Shown: one piece after another, positions 1 through 11,003 of the stretch | Layout: each line of letters opens with the position of its first letter | Numbering within the stretch: the stretch's first letter is position 1 | Origin: Advenella sp. FME57 | GTDB lineage: Bacteria; Pseudomonadota; Gammaproteobacteria; Burkholderiales; Burkholderiaceae_B | Assembly (NCBI RefSeq): GCF_014897675.1 | Contig: NZ_JABUXU010000001.1 | Coordinates: 124,001-188,000 of the forward strand | Length of the DNA: 64,000 nucleotides | Direction: 5' to 3' | The notes under the pieces: model-generated | Databases searched by the model: none | Seen by the model: the letters and a program-made list of their open reading frames with translations, nothing else | What the model was told of the DNA's origin: nothing | Made by a program: the position numbers and the translations under genes

Positions 1-67
1 GGGTGTTGAAAACCGAGTGCGGCCAGTTGCTTCGCCGCTTTTTTCAGGAACGCAGGAAATCGTGACC

Positions 68-1081
68 ATGAACAATGCTTCTTCCCTTGGCAAAAAGGAA
101 AGTATTAAAGAACAGTTGAATGACGCCCAGATTCTGTTCGATGAGGCCGATGATGTTGCGTATCAGCCGACGCGCTACACGAAAAAACTGCAGGTCTATA
201 CCATGTCGCCGTCAGGGTATGTGCAGGACCCTGAAGTATTGAAGCGCGCTGTCAAGAACCTGAAAAGATCCAGAGTCAAAGTCACGGTGGACAAGGCTGC
301 GCTGTCGCGGGATATGCGGTTTGGTGGCGACGATGAGAATCGGCTTGCTGCCATCGCCCGTGCTGCAAAACATTCGAGCGATATTGTCATGCCCACCCGC
401 GGCGGCTATGGGCTAAGCCGAATACTGCATCGTATAGACTGGAAACTGCTCGAACGCAATCCAAAGCGGTATGTCGGGTTCAGTGACTTTACCGCCTTCA
501 ACCTTGCCTTGCTGGCAAAAACCGGCATGAGCAGTTATACCGGTCCCAATATGCTGGATTTCGGCAAGGAAACGGTAGACGAACTTACTTATGACATCTT
601 TCTTGAGGTCATGCACGGTGAGTTGGAAATTCTCAGTTTCGAGTCCGAAGGCTCGGATGCGGTCGACACCCGCGGCACGTTATGGGGCGGCAATCTGGCC
701 ATGGTTGCGTCTTTGGTGGGTACGCCTTATCTTCCCAAAATCAAGAACGGCATTTTGTTCCTGGAGGATGTCGGCGAATACCCCTTCCGGGTTGAACGCA
801 TGCTGACACAGCTGCTGCATGCCGGCGTACTGGCCCGGCAAAAGGCGATTGTGCTAGGGCATTTTACCGAGTACAAACTCAGTGCTCAGGACAAGGGTTT
901 TGATATGCCCGAGGTCGTGCGATGGCTGCGCGCCAATACAGGCCTGCCCGTCGTGGGCGGACTGCCTTACGGCCACGGCGACGTGCGTGTTACGCTGCCA
1001 ATTGGCAAAAAGGTCGGTCTGGCCACCGAGGCAGATATGGCCTATCTGGTGATTGACGATCACCACCACGATCATCATTAA
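68..1081 (+). CDS. ldcA: LD-carboxypeptidase (muramoyltetrapeptide carboxypeptidase, S66 family)
   Basis: The protein removes the terminal D-Ala from murein tetrapeptides during cytoplasmic peptidoglycan recycling. The S66 family pattern is visible: RGGYG, the nucleophile Ser in GFSDFT, the Glu in LEDVGEYPFRVERML, and the His in the GLPYGHGD loop near the C-terminus. There is no signal peptide, as expected for a cytoplasmic LdcA. I place the start at ATG 68 because AGGAAA lies about 10 nt upstream. A GTG at 17 would add 17 residues and cannot be excluded, since the gene lies at the window edge. The tail ends in a short His/Asp-rich stretch (DDHHHDHH), which is not part of the family core. From ATG 68 the product is 337 residues, a normal length. 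Confidence 0.93.
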   Translation: MNNASSLGKKESIKEQLNDAQILFDEADDVAYQPTRYTKKLQVYTMSPSGYVQDPEVLKRAVKNLKRSRVKVTVDKAALSRDMRFGGDDENRLAAIARAAKHSSDIVMPTRGGYGLSRILHRIDWKLLERNPKRYVGFSDFTAFNLALLAKTGMSSYTGPNMLDFGKETVDELTYDIFLEVMHGELEILSFESEGSDAVDTRGTLWGGNLAMVASLVGTPYLPKIKNGILFLEDVGEYPFRVERMLTQLLHAGVLARQKAIVLGHFTEYKLSAQDKGFDMPEVVRWLRANTGLPVVGGLPYGHGDVRVTLPIGKKVGLATEADMAYLVIDDHHHDHH

Positions 1082-1198
1082 TATTGATGATTACCGGCAC
1101 CGCACACGGCGGTGCGTGCAAGATACGAACAACGCGTTCTGCTGTTATGAACGCGTTTGGCATTTTTTATAACCCCATTCAAGGCATCAAATACAGTC

Positions 1199-2800
1199 GT
1201 GATTTCTACCGCTAATTTAACCATTCAGTTTGGCCCCAAGCCTCTTTTCGAAAATGTCAGCGTCAAGTTTGGAGGAGGCAATCGCTACGGCCTGATCGGT
1301 GCGAACGGATCGGGCAAGTCCACTTTCATGAAAATCATCGGTGGCGATCTGGAACCATCTTCGGGCAATGTCTCGCTGGACCCAGGCGTTCGCCTGGGCA
1401 AGTTGCGCCAGGATCAGTTTGCGTTCGAAGATATGCGGGTGCTGGACGTGGTGATGATGGGGCATGAGGAAATGTGGCAGGCCATGCACGAGCGTGATGC
1501 CATTTATGCCAATCTGGAAGCGACCGATGATGACTACATGCGCGCGGCCGAACTTGAAGCCAAGTTTGCCGAATATGATGGATACACGGCTGAAGCCCGC
1601 GCCGGCGAATTACTGCTTGGCCTGGATATACCGGTAGAGCAGCATAACCAGCCGATGCGCGAGATTGCGCCAGGCTGGAAGCTGCGCGTGCTGCTGGCGC
1701 AGGCGCTGTTTTCCAATCCTGATGTATTGCTGCTGGACGAACCGACCAATAACCTGGACATCAATACAATCCGCTGGCTCGAAGGGGTGCTCAATGGCTA
1801 TCAGAGCACCATGATTATTATCAGTCACGACCGGCATTTCCTGAATCAGGTATGTACCCATATGGCAGATCTGGATTATGGTGAAATCCGCCTGTATCCC
1901 GGCACCTATGATGACTACATGCTGGCTTCAACACAGGCGCGCCAGCGTCTGGTATCGGACAACGCCAAGGCTAAGGAACGGGTTGTCGAGCTGCAGGATT
2001 TTGTCCGCCGGTTCTCGGCCAACAAGTCCAAGTCCCGTCAGGCCACCTCGCGCCTGAAACAGATTGATCGCATCAAAGCCGAAACGGTTGAAGTCAAGCC
2101 TTCGTCGCGCCAGAACCCGTATATTCGCTTTGAACAGACCAAGCCGTTACACCGCCTGGCCGTCACCCTGGACAAGGTAAGCAAGGCGTATGACAAGCCG
2201 GTGATCACAAGCTTTTCGGCGATGATAGAGGCCGGACAGAAAATTGCCATTATTGGTGCGAACGGAGTAGGTAAAACCACGCTATTACGGTTGTTCTCCC
2301 AGGATCTGGAACCGGATAGCGGTTCGGTCAAATGGTCCGAAAATGCCGATATTGGTTATATGCCACAGGACGTGTCAGAGGATTTCAAAAAACACGTCAA
2401 TGTGTTTGACTGGATGGGCGAGCACCGTAAACAGGGCGACGAAGACCAGGCGATACGTTCAGTACTGGGCCGGTTGCTGTTTTCTGCAGACGATATCGTT
2501 AAAGATGTCCCAGTACTGTCTGGCGGCGAAAAGAATCGCATGACATTTGGACGACTGATGCTGGGGCGCCATAACGTCTTGCTGATGGACGAGCCGACCA
2601 ACCACCTGGATATGGAATCGATCGAGTCGCTACAGTTTGCGTTGGAAAAATATGCCGGGACCCTGGTTTTCGTGTCACATGACCGGGAATTTGTTTCCGG
2701 TCTGGCCACGCGGATCATCGAAATCATGCCTGATGGAACATTGAACGACTATCAGGGCGGTTACGATGATTACCTCAATTCGCGCGGTATTGAGCAGTAG
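1199..2800 (+). CDS. ybiT: ABC-F ATPase, YbiT type
   Basis: This is a soluble ABC-F protein with two ATP-binding cassettes and no membrane domain; the family acts on ribosomes. Cassette 1 has Walker [10 protein letters not shown] and Walker [12 protein letters not shown] followed by ISHDRHFL. Cassette 2 has GANGVGKTT, the signature LSGGEKNRM and [10 protein letters not shown] followed by SHDREFV. A charged linker rich in SKSRQATSR separates them. The text matches what I remember of E. coli YbiT nearly throughout. The reading frame is open back to a TTG at 1157, but homologues begin at [11 protein letters not shown], so I choose GTG 1199 (533 residues). yigZ follows after 15 nt, so the two are probably cotranscribed. 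Confidence 0.92.
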   Translation: MISTANLTIQFGPKPLFENVSVKFGGGNRYGLIGANGSGKSTFMKIIGGDLEPSSGNVSLDPGVRLGKLRQDQFAFEDMRVLDVVMMGHEEMWQAMHERDAIYANLEATDDDYMRAAELEAKFAEYDGYTAEARAGELLLGLDIPVEQHNQPMREIAPGWKLRVLLAQALFSNPDVLLLDEPTNNLDINTIRWLEGVLNGYQSTMIIISHDRHFLNQVCTHMADLDYGEIRLYPGTYDDYMLASTQARQRLVSDNAKAKERVVELQDFVRRFSANKSKSRQATSRLKQIDRIKAETVEVKPSSRQNPYIRFEQTKPLHRLAVTLDKVSKAYDKPVITSFSAMIEAGQKIAIIGANGVGKTTLLRLFSQDLEPDSGSVKWSENADIGYMPQDVSEDFKKHVNVFDWMGEHRKQGDEDQAIRSVLGRLLFSADDIVKDVPVLSGGEKNRMTFGRLMLGRHNVLLMDEPTNHLDMESIESLQFALEKYAGTLVFVSHDREFVSGLATRIIEIMPDGTLNDYQGGYDDYLNSRGIEQ

Positions 2801-2815
2801 GAGATCCGCAAGTCG

Positions 2816-3409
2816 ATGGCCGAATTATTGTCAACACTGACGGCCGCGTGCAGTTTTGAAGAAGAAATAAAAAAGAGCCGCTTCATCGCGCACGCCGCAC
2901 ACGCCGCCAATGCGGCAGCGGCGCTGGCTTTTTTTTCTGAGGTGGGCGACCCGACGGCGACGCATAATTGCTGGGCTTACAGAACGGCAGAAGGTTATCG
3001 CTTTAATGATGATGGCGAACCAGGCGGCACGGCCGGCAGGCCGATTCTGCAGGCGATTGAAGGCAAGGGGTTGACCGATGTCGCTGTACTGGTAATCCGT
3101 TACTTTGGCGGCACCAAGCTGGGTACCGGCGGTCTGGTAAGGGCCTACGGAGGTTGCGCCGCCAAGTGTCTGGACGCGGCACCAAAGAAGGTCATCGTGC
3201 CTTCAACGACCGTCTATTGCACATGTAATTACTCTGATGCCGAGAGAGTCAGGGTTCGCCTGACGCAGGCCGGCGCCGTTATTTCAAATGAAACTTTCGG
3301 TGCCCTGGGCGTAACCTGGACGCTAGTCATCCCGGTGAGCGATCTGCACCTGGTGCAGGAAGTTTATACTGATCAGACAAAAGGAAAGGGACAGTGGACT
3401 GTCCCTTGA
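2816..3409 (+). CDS. yigZ: YigZ/IMPACT family protein
   Basis: A 197-residue member of the IMPACT (UPF0029) family, whose bacterial members have a two-domain fold and a poorly defined, possibly translation-related role. The N-terminal domain shows the family hallmarks [32 protein letters not shown] and [21 protein letters not shown] smaller C-terminal domain follows from about residue 135. The gene sits 15 nt behind ybiT. A 9-bp hairpin overlaps its stop codon (see separate entry). Confidence 0.92.
   Translation: MAELLSTLTAACSFEEEIKKSRFIAHAAHAANAAAALAFFSEVGDPTATHNCWAYRTAEGYRFNDDGEPGGTAGRPILQAIEGKGLTDVAVLVIRYFGGTKLGTGGLVRAYGGCAAKCLDAAPKKVIVPSTTVYCTCNYSDAERVRVRLTQAGAVISNETFGALGVTWTLVIPVSDLHLVQEVYTDQTKGKGQWTVP
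3386..3407 (+). terminator. hairpin overlapping the yigZ stop codon
   Basis: AAGGGACAG (3386-3394) pairs perfectly with CTGTCCCTT (3399-3407) around a TGGA loop. The stem contains the last codons of yigZ. No T-run follows, so this is either a weak or factor-assisted terminator or an mRNA 3'-end stabiliser. It is seen in the sequence; the function is inferred. Confidence 0.4.
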
Positions 3410-3607
3410 TCCCGTTATGACTATTGTATGCTGGTGTCACCGCGCCATCGGTCCGGTTGGCGTCTGGTGACTGGTCAGACACAGTTGGGCACAAAGTTCA
3501 GAACGCAGGATCGTTAACTACCCGGGCGGGCACGCTGGCGGGTGCCTGCTAGCCCGGTTGACGGCCTGATCCGATTCATTTGTGCATCATCGGCCAGCCG
3601 CCTGATA

Positions 3608-3991
3608 TCACGCGTTTTCTTCAGCAGCCTTGGCTTCAGCCGTGGCAATTTCCTGATGCACTTTTTCCATGTCAACGGCCTGGACTTTCTCAAGCAATTC
3701 GTCCAGTTGACCGGGGCTGAGCGCACCGGCCTGTGAAAACAACATCACGCGTTCACGAAAGACCATTAATGTAGGAATGGAACGGATGCCCAGGGCACCG
3801 GCCAGTTCCTGCTGATCTTCGGTATCGACTTTGGCAAATTCGATATCCGGGTGGGCCTCTGCCGCTTTCTCGAATGTTGGGGCAAACTGGCGGCAGGGAC
3901 CGCACCAAGGCGCCCAGAAGTCAATGATCAATGTATTGTCTTCTTTAATGGCTTGCTGGAAGGTGTCTTTGGTCAGTTCGGTAATGGGCAT
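3608..3991 (-). CDS. thioredoxin family protein with C-terminal extension
   Basis: A 127-residue thioredoxin-fold disulfide reductase without signal peptide, so cytoplasmic. The active site is WCGPC at residues 29-33, and the cis-Pro loop SIPT is present, as are the central DFWAPWC and KVDTEDQQELA strands. After the roughly 105-residue domain there is a charged, Ala/Glu-rich helical tail of about 20 residues that classical TrxA lacks. GGAGAAAG stands just upstream of ATG 3991. It converges with yigZ across about 200 nt in which I see no other gene. It is probably a secondary thioredoxin rather than the main TrxA, but this cannot be decided here. Confidence 0.9.
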   Translation of the reverse strand: MPITELTKDTFQQAIKEDNTLIIDFWAPWCGPCRQFAPTFEKAAEAHPDIEFAKVDTEDQQELAGALGIRSIPTLMVFRERVMLFSQAGALSPGQLDELLEKVQAVDMEKVHQEIATAEAKAAEENA

Positions 3992-4143
3992 AATTCTTTC
4001 TCCAGTTTAAGTTGCAGACCGATGTACTTCAATGAATATAGGGGCGGCAACCATGAATTACTAGTTGAATATTTTTATTGCTTTCATTATGAATGCCTAT
4101 TAAGTCCAAGTGTAATTCAATTGTTAACGATATAAACCTGAAC

Positions 4144-4175
4144 GTAAAATAAAACCGCAAGCCATTGGCTTGCGG
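4144..4175 (-). terminator. intrinsic terminator of the NCS2 permease gene
   Basis: Read on the minus strand, CCGCAAGCC-AAT-GGCTTGCGG (4175-4155) is a perfect 9-bp hairpin followed by TTTTATTTT (4154-4146). It lies about 100 nt past the permease stop codon. A second GC-rich inverted repeat (CGCGGTT/AACCGCG, about 4190-4208) lies between the stop and this terminator. Confidence 0.85.
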
Positions 4176-4273
4176 CTCCAGAGGCATTCGCGCGGTTTTT
4201 GCAACCGCGTGCCATTTCACAGCGAAACTTGCTGCGGCTGCGCCGGCAGGCCAACGCCGCAAGCGTGACTGGG

Positions 4274-5563
4274 CTATTCCAGCGCGAAGCGCAATACAAA
4301 TAGCAGGGCAATGATCAGTGTTGCAATGTGAATCTCACGAAAACGACCGGTGAATGCTTTGATAATCACATAACTGATAAAACCGAATGCAATCCCTTCG
4401 GCAATGGAGTACGTAAAGGGCATGATAATCGCAGTGAGTGCGGCTGGAATGGCGTTGGTGATATCGTTCCACTCCACTTCAACCAGCTCGCGCACCATCA
4501 GCCCGGCAACGTAGAGCAGGGCAGGAGCGGTGGCGTAAGGAGGTACGACGCCGGCCAGCGGCGCGAAAAACAAACACAGCAGAAACAGCAAGCCCACGAC
4601 CAGAGCGGTCATGCCGGTGCGCCCACCCGCCTGTACACCTGCTGCGCTTTCGACAAACGCGGTGGTGCTGCTGGTGCCCAATGCAGAGCCGGCCAGGATG
4701 GCGGTGCTGTCGGCGAACAGGGCGCGCCCGAGACGATTGGGTTTGCCCTCAGGCAGCAGGTTGGCGCGGCGCGCAACACCGATCAGTGTTCCGGTTGCAT
4801 CAAAGATCTCTACCAGCACAAAAACCAGAATAATATGCAGGAAGCCCTGATTCAACACGCCAGCAATATCCAGTTGCATAAAAGTGGGGGCAATACTAGG
4901 TGGCGCCGAAACGATGCTGGTGATGGGCGCGCTAAATCCGAGGAGCGCTGACAAAACGGTGACCGCCAGAATACCGATCAGAATGGCGCCTTTGACGCGC
5001 AGGCTGTCCAGGCACACAATGATGAAAAAGCCCAGGATTGCCAGCAGGACAGTGGGCGATTTGAGATCGCCCTGCGCCACAAGGGTTGCCTCGTTGCCCA
5101 CGACAATGCCGGCCGATTTGAGCGCAATCAACGCCAGGAACAGACCGATGCCGGCGACAATGGCGGACCGCAGCGATTTGGGGATCCCCTCGATCAGCCA
5201 TTTGCGTATACCGGTCGCCGACAGAATCAGGAATATGACGCCGGAAACAAAAACGGCGCCTAGCGCCTGTTGCCACGAATAGCCCATGGCCCCGACCACG
5301 CCGAACGCAAAGAAGGCATTCAAGCCCATGCCCGGCGCCATCCCAATGGGCCAGTTGGCCAGAAAGGCCATGATTAGGCAGCCCAGTGCTGCAGCCAGGC
5401 AGGTTGCTACGAAAACAGCGCCTTTGTCCATGCCCGTGGTGCCCAGAATCTCAGGGTTCACGAATATGATGTAAGACATCGTCAGAAAGGTCGTCAGACC
5501 GGCAAGAATTTCCGTACGGGCATTCGTGCCATGCTCTCTGAGCTTGAACAGTGATTCCAGCAT
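4274..5563 (-). CDS. NCS2-family purine permease (AzgA/PurP-like)
   Basis: An inner-membrane proton-coupled nucleobase transporter of the NCS2 family, AzgA-like branch (hypoxanthine/guanine/adenine type). It is strongly hydrophobic with about 12-14 membrane segments. Characteristic blocks are the N-terminal ARTEILAGLTTFLTMSYIIFVNP, MGLNAFFAFGVV, VEIFDATGTLIGVA and SALGTSSTTAFVESAAGVQAGGRTG. I choose ATG 5563 (429 residues) because AGGAG sits 8 nt upstream of it. An ATG six bases earlier would leave only 2 nt of spacing, and the longer reading frame starts well outside the family pattern. It is a single-gene unit with its own terminator. The exact purine substrate cannot be read from sequence. 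Confidence 0.9.
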   Translation of the reverse strand: MLESLFKLREHGTNARTEILAGLTTFLTMSYIIFVNPEILGTTGMDKGAVFVATCLAAALGCLIMAFLANWPIGMAPGMGLNAFFAFGVVGAMGYSWQQALGAVFVSGVIFLILSATGIRKWLIEGIPKSLRSAIVAGIGLFLALIALKSAGIVVGNEATLVAQGDLKSPTVLLAILGFFIIVCLDSLRVKGAILIGILAVTVLSALLGFSAPITSIVSAPPSIAPTFMQLDIAGVLNQGFLHIILVFVLVEIFDATGTLIGVARRANLLPEGKPNRLGRALFADSTAILAGSALGTSSTTAFVESAAGVQAGGRTGMTALVVGLLFLLCLFFAPLAGVVPPYATAPALLYVAGLMVRELVEVEWNDITNAIPAALTAIIMPFTYSIAEGIAFGFISYVIIKAFTGRFREIHIATLIIALLFVLRFALE

Positions 5564-5793
5564 GAACATAACTCCTAATAAACAGATACATGTGTACAAT
5601 TGCAACTGTAGCGTATTCTTTATAGTTAATGACGAACGCGCATCGTGCCCTATCGGCAAATAATCCGGTATCGTCTTTAATCTGCAACATTTTATCCTGC
5701 TACAAAGGTAATGTAATCACACCGACGGCGGTTCTGCCTTGCGCTAGTGACGGGGCGAGCGGGCACGAGTCAGCGCCTTCGAACAGGTAATTT

Positions 5794-6817
<1,024 letters not shown>

Positions 6818-6828
<11 letters not shown>

Positions 6829-7486
6829 GTGTGCTACTGCTTTTTTTCTTCTGGCCAATTCGCGATTCGGTGCCCGCCAGCAGATTCGCAATATTTTTCT
6901 TGTGCTTGGCGATCAGCACGAGCGCCAGAAAGCAAATGGCCAGAAACCAGGGCATGGAAAACGGCCAGGCCGCCATGCCGCCAACATAATAATAAAACGG
7001 CGCAAAGACCGCTCCGACCAGAGCTGCCAGGGAAGAGTAGCGAAAGAAAATGGCCATAATGAGCCAGGTCGCAATGGTGGCAACAGCCAGCCACGGCTGC
7101 AGCGCGAACAGCACGCCAACTGCTGTGGCTACGCCTTTACCACCTTTGAAATTGAGAAAAAACGAATAGATGTGGCCAAGAAAGACAGCGACGGCCACCA
7201 ACGCAATGGTGGTGTCCGTAAACCCGGCCATGGGGGCAAGACAGATTGCCAGGGCAACTGCCAGCCACCCCTTGAAGGCATCTCCCAGCAAGGTGAACAG
7301 GGCGGCTTTGCGGTTGCCTGTGCGCAGCATATTGGTGGCGCCGGGATTGCCGGAACCGAAGGTGCGGGGGTCCTGCAAGCCGAACAGGCGACTGGCCACC
7401 ATGGCAAAAGAGACCGAGCCTATCAGGTAGGCGGCAAGCAGGGCAAGAATGGTCCAGAGCAGGTTGTTCATCGTCGTCGTTGTCAT
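6818..7486 (-). CDS. plsY: acyl-phosphate:glycerol-3-phosphate acyltransferase PlsY
   Basis: This inner-membrane enzyme acylates sn-glycerol-3-phosphate from acyl-phosphate, the first step of phospholipid synthesis. It has five or so membrane segments and the conserved loops [20 protein letters not shown] and FKGGKGVAT. The length is 222 residues from the first ATG; a second ATG five codons in (7471) is equally plausible, and neither has a strong ribosome site. The C-terminus is short and basic ([10 protein letters not shown]) and overlaps the end of tsaD. The tsaD-plsY neighbourhood is common in proteobacteria. Confidence 0.96.
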
Positions 7487-7603
7487 TACCAGAAGACACG
7501 ATTATATACAGTTCCCTTTCGTAATGCCGAACAGGATATCGCGTCCCGCGTATCGGTTGATCCATGTACAATACAGGGGGAATAATGTCTGGTTGCGATC
7601 TGA

Positions 7604-8359
7604 ATGAAACGAATATTGGTGTCGAACGATGATGGTTACAATGCCGAAGGTGTGCAGGCCCTGGCCGAGGCGCTACGCGATATTGCCCAGGTCACGGTTG
7701 TTGCGCCCGAAGTTAATCACAGTGGCGCCTCCAATTCGCTTACGCTGAACAGGCCACTGTCGGTGCGGCGTACCCCATCGGGCGATTATTACCTGAACGG
7801 CACCCCGTCAGACTGCGTGCACGTGGCGCTGACAGGCCTGCTCGACTACCGGCCCGATCTGGTTGTCTCCGGCATCAATAACGGTGCCAATCTTGGCGAA
7901 GACACCTTGTATTCCGGCACTGTAGCAGCTGCGACAGAAGGCTTTCTGTTCGGTATCCCGTCAATTGCCTTTTCCTTGACTGAAAAGAACTGGCCAGAAC
8001 TGGAAGCGGCCACGAAAATCGCCGTGCAAATCGTGCGGCATCAATTGGCCAATCCATTTCCAGCCCCTGTTCTGCTCAGCGTCAATATTCCGCCATTGCC
8101 GGAACATCATTGGAGTTCACTGCGCGTGACACGATTGGGCCGGCGCCATCCGTCGCAGCCAGTTATCAAAAGCGCCAATCCTGCAGGCGAGCCTATTTAC
8201 TGGATCGGCATGGTGGGCGAGGTTGCAGACTTTGCCGAAGATACTGATTTTGGTGCAACCAGTCAGGGTCTGATTTCCATGACGCCGCTGCAACTGGATT
8301 TGACACACTACAAGCAATTGAACCAGGCGCGCAGCTGGGTGGAGTTGAGTAATGCGTAA
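7604..8359 (+). CDS. surE: 5'/3'-nucleotidase SurE
   Basis: A divalent-metal-dependent survival-protein phosphatase acting on nucleoside monophosphates. The metal motif [13 protein letters not shown] is at the N-terminus, followed by [22 protein letters not shown] and [19 protein letters not shown]. At 251 residues it is full length. Its last codons overlap the start of pcm by 8 nt, which implies translational coupling in the widespread surE-pcm-nlpD stationary-phase operon. Confidence 0.96.
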   Translation: MKRILVSNDDGYNAEGVQALAEALRDIAQVTVVAPEVNHSGASNSLTLNRPLSVRRTPSGDYYLNGTPSDCVHVALTGLLDYRPDLVVSGINNGANLGEDTLYSGTVAAATEGFLFGIPSIAFSLTEKNWPELEAATKIAVQIVRHQLANPFPAPVLLSVNIPPLPEHHWSSLRVTRLGRRHPSQPVIKSANPAGEPIYWIGMVGEVADFAEDTDFGATSQGLISMTPLQLDLTHYKQLNQARSWVELSNA

Positions 8360-9194
8360 ACCTCCCTTTGGCACCGGTCCGCACTTCGGAAATGTAAATG
8401 ATGTTAACGAAAGCCGAACACGCCTTTCTTTTCCGTCCAACAAAATTAAAATTACGCCAACCAATAGCAACACCCGTATTATTGTTGCCGGAAACACGGC
8501 ACGCACGGCCTCGGCCGTACCTGCCACAGAGGGGCGGACCGGCCAGAATATCGGCTTGAATTCTGATCGGCTGCGCGCACTCATGGTCGAGCGGCTCCGA
8601 CAAAAAGGCATTACCGATGAGCGAGTCCTGGACGCCATGCGCTCTGTACCCAGGCATGTATTTATTGACCAGGGGCTGGCCAGCAGGGCATACGATGACG
8701 CGGCGCTGCCCATCGGTTTTTCCCAAACCATCTCGCAGCCGTGGGTCATTTCACGTATGCTTTCAGCTGTCGCGGAGAGCCGAAAGCCACAAAAAATGCT
8801 GGAAATCGGTACCGGTTGTGGCTACCAGGCTGCCGTGATGGCGGCAATGTGCCACGAAGTGTATACAATTGAACGAATCAAGCCGTTGTATGAAATGGCC
8901 AGAGGTACGCTGCGTGAGCTCAAACTGGTGTCCCGCATACGTCTGGTTCATGGTGACGGCATGCTGGGTATGCCCTCGGTCGCCCCGTTTGACGCCATCG
9001 TTATCGCCGCGGCCGGATTGCAGATTCCGACCGCATTGCTGCACCAGCTGGACATAGGTGCCCGCCTGATTGCGCCCGAAGGTTCGGATCAGCAGAAACT
9101 GGTGCTGATCGAAAGAACCGGCGTAAACAGCTGGGATCGTAAGGAACTTGAACCTGTACGCTTTGTTCCACTGCGTGCAGGCATACAATTGTGA
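8352..9194 (+). CDS. pcm: protein-L-isoaspartate O-methyltransferase
   Basis: This SAM-dependent enzyme starts repair of isoaspartyl residues in aged proteins. The methyltransferase core begins near residue 75. It contains the substrate/SAM blocks [23 protein letters not shown] and [13 protein letters not shown], and ends with [12 protein letters not shown]. The first 70 or so residues are low-complexity and Asn/Thr-rich, unlike the compact E. coli enzyme; similar N-terminal extensions occur in Bordetella relatives as I recall them. It is translationally coupled to surE and followed by nlpD after 61 nt. Confidence 0.94.
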   Translation: MRKPPFGTGPHFGNVNDVNESRTRLSFPSNKIKITPTNSNTRIIVAGNTARTASAVPATEGRTGQNIGLNSDRLRALMVERLRQKGITDERVLDAMRSVPRHVFIDQGLASRAYDDAALPIGFSQTISQPWVISRMLSAVAESRKPQKMLEIGTGCGYQAAVMAAMCHEVYTIERIKPLYEMARGTLRELKLVSRIRLVHGDGMLGMPSVAPFDAIVIAAAGLQIPTALLHQLDIGARLIAPEGSDQQKLVLIERTGVNSWDRKELEPVRFVPLRAGIQL

Positions 9195-9255
9195 CAGGAG
9201 AAAATACCCGTTTTGCGTACATGTTACGCATCCATTGAACAGGTAGGTAAAACAT

Positions 9256-10008
9256 ATGCAGATTCACTCAATGAAAAGAAAATTCCCCGTTTTAATTGGA
9301 TCCCTGGTATTGGCGGCAACGCTGGCCGGTTGCGGAACCTCTTCACGTGCGCCGGTCTCCGAGCTCGGTTCCGGCCGTTCAGCCGGCGGCCCTGCGGGTC
9401 CAGGAGAATATATCGTACAGCGCGGCGATACGCTTTATAAAATTTCCCGCGCAAATAACGTCAGCGTTTCCCAGCTGATGTCAATGAACAAACTTTCTTC
9501 TCCTTCACTTGAAGTAGGTCAACGGCTGCGTGTATCTGCAAGCGCATCTTCGAGTTCGGCCGGCACAGATTCGGCCGTCGCAGGCAGCGCGACGCCCACT
9601 GCTTCAGGTAGCACCTCAGCCACGCCTGCCAGCGACGCCACTGCCGTGTCCTGGGGCTGGCCAGTGGCCACCACCAAGATCATTACCCAGTTCTCGGCAA
9701 GCACACGCGGTATTGACATCGAAGGCAAGCTTGGCGATCCGGTGTCCGCCGCGGCATCAGGTTCAGTCTCTTACGTGGGCAATGGCCTGCGTGGGCTGGG
9801 TAACCTGATCCTGATTTCCCACAGCAATGGCTTTATCTCGGCCTATGCCCACAACAGCAAACTGCTGGTCAAGAATGGGCAGAAAGTGTCCAAGGGTCAG
9901 AAAATTGCCGAAATCGGTCAATCGGATACCTCGTCACCACGCCTGCATTTTGAAATTCGCCGTCGCGGCAAGCCTGTCAATCCGTTGTCTTACCTGCCAC
10001 GCCGCTAA
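9256..10008 (+). CDS. nlpD: NlpD-type lipoprotein (LysM + degenerate LytM/M23 domain)
   Basis: An envelope lipoprotein that in well-studied relatives activates cell-division amidases. The lipobox LAGC puts the lipidated Cys near residue 26. A LysM peptidoglycan-binding repeat covers about residues 52-97, a Ser/Ala/Thr-rich linker follows, and a LytM domain covers about 150-245. The zinc ligands are missing: the usual HxxxD site reads TRGID, and the HxH site reads PRLHFE. It is therefore probably a non-catalytic activator, as in E. coli NlpD. Unlike the gammaproteobacterial order, the next gene is an exonuclease, not rpoS. Confidence 0.92.
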   Translation: MQIHSMKRKFPVLIGSLVLAATLAGCGTSSRAPVSELGSGRSAGGPAGPGEYIVQRGDTLYKISRANNVSVSQLMSMNKLSSPSLEVGQRLRVSASASSSSAGTDSAVAGSATPTASGSTSATPASDATAVSWGWPVATTKIITQFSASTRGIDIEGKLGDPVSAAASGSVSYVGNGLRGLGNLILISHSNGFISAYAHNSKLLVKNGQKVSKGQKIAEIGQSDTSSPRLHFEIRRRGKPVNPLSYLPRR

Positions 10009-10040
10009 GTGGCAAAACCCGTCTGGAAATATCGCGCGCC

Positions 10041-10820
10041 ATGACTCCAACGCTTGTTTTCGATCTTGAAACCATTCCCGATGCCAAGGGCCTACGCGCG
10101 TTGAATGACTGGGATGACACGCTCTCCGATGCTGAAGTGGTTGAGCGGGCCAGGGCGCTTCGAATTGAACAGACCGGCAATGACTTCTTTCCCTTGCATC
10201 TGCAGAAAATTGCCGTCATCGGTTGTGTCTTTCGCGATGATAATGGCTTTCGTGTGCGTACGCTGGGTGAGCCGGACGATGATGAGGCCGTACTCATCGC
10301 GGGTTTCTTCAAGACCATTGAACGATACACGCCCAGGCTGGTTAGCTGGAACGGGTCGGGCTTTGATCTGCCTGTGCTGCATTATCGCTGCCTGATCCAC
10401 GGCCTGTCTGCACCGCGATACTGGGATATGGGTGAAGATGACCGCGAATTCAAATATAACAACTACATCAGCCGTTATCACACCCGTCACACTGACCTGA
10501 TGGATTTGCTTGCCAAGTTCAATGGCCGCGCTAATGCGCCGCTGGATCAACTGGCCAAACTTTGTGGCTTTCCCGGAAAGTTGGGCATGGATGGCAGCCA
10601 GGTGTGGGATGCGTGGCGCGACGGCAAGGCCGATGAGGTCCGTGCATACTGTGAAACGGATGTGGTCAATACATGGCTGGTCTATTGCCGTTTCCGCCTT
10701 ATGAAGGGCGAGCTGGACAAGACTGCCTATGAAGAAGAAGTTGCCCTGGTGCACAGCAGCCTGACTGCCCTGGACAAACCACAATGGCAGGAGTACCTGG
10801 CGGCCTGGGATTATCGCTAG
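10041..10820 (+). CDS. PolB-type 3'-5' exonuclease domain protein
   Basis: A stand-alone DEDD-type exonuclease related to the proofreading domain of family B DNA polymerases (the family described as predicted 3'-5' exonuclease, PF10108 as I recall). Exo motifs are visible: VFDLETIP at the N-terminus, SWNGSGFDLPVL in the middle, and YCETDVVNTW near residue 210. Length is 259 residues. No polymerase domain is attached. It lies 32 nt behind nlpD and may share its transcript. The substrate is unknown; a DNA repair role is inference. Confidence 0.88.
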   Translation: MTPTLVFDLETIPDAKGLRALNDWDDTLSDAEVVERARALRIEQTGNDFFPLHLQKIAVIGCVFRDDNGFRVRTLGEPDDDEAVLIAGFFKTIERYTPRLVSWNGSGFDLPVLHYRCLIHGLSAPRYWDMGEDDREFKYNNYISRYHTRHTDLMDLLAKFNGRANAPLDQLAKLCGFPGKLGMDGSQVWDAWRDGKADEVRAYCETDVVNTWLVYCRFRLMKGELDKTAYEEEVALVHSSLTALDKPQWQEYLAAWDYR

Positions 10821-11003
10821 CGCGCCGTTGCCGCAGCACATGGCTGGCAAAACGGGCCATGGAAGAATCGGGCCCTGCCGCCAGGAAATGCATTGAAAGA
10901 TCTGCATCGCTATTGAAACACACTTGTAATCGCTTGTGACACAGAATAGGCACGTCACTGACTGGCTTATGACGTCACCGACAGACTAAACAAGGAGTAT
11001 AAA

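Noticed and set aside
5564-5793. A purine riboswitch before the NCS2 permease
   Set aside because: I could not find the conserved purine-aptamer core or its loop pairs in the minus-strand leader.
10092-10958. A 288-codon minus-strand open frame over the exonuclease gene
   Set aside because: The plus-strand frame has exonuclease motifs; the antisense frame has none.
10009-11003. rpoS expected after nlpD
   Set aside because: The region encodes a PolB-type exonuclease and a Spy-like leader; no sigma-70 domain is present.
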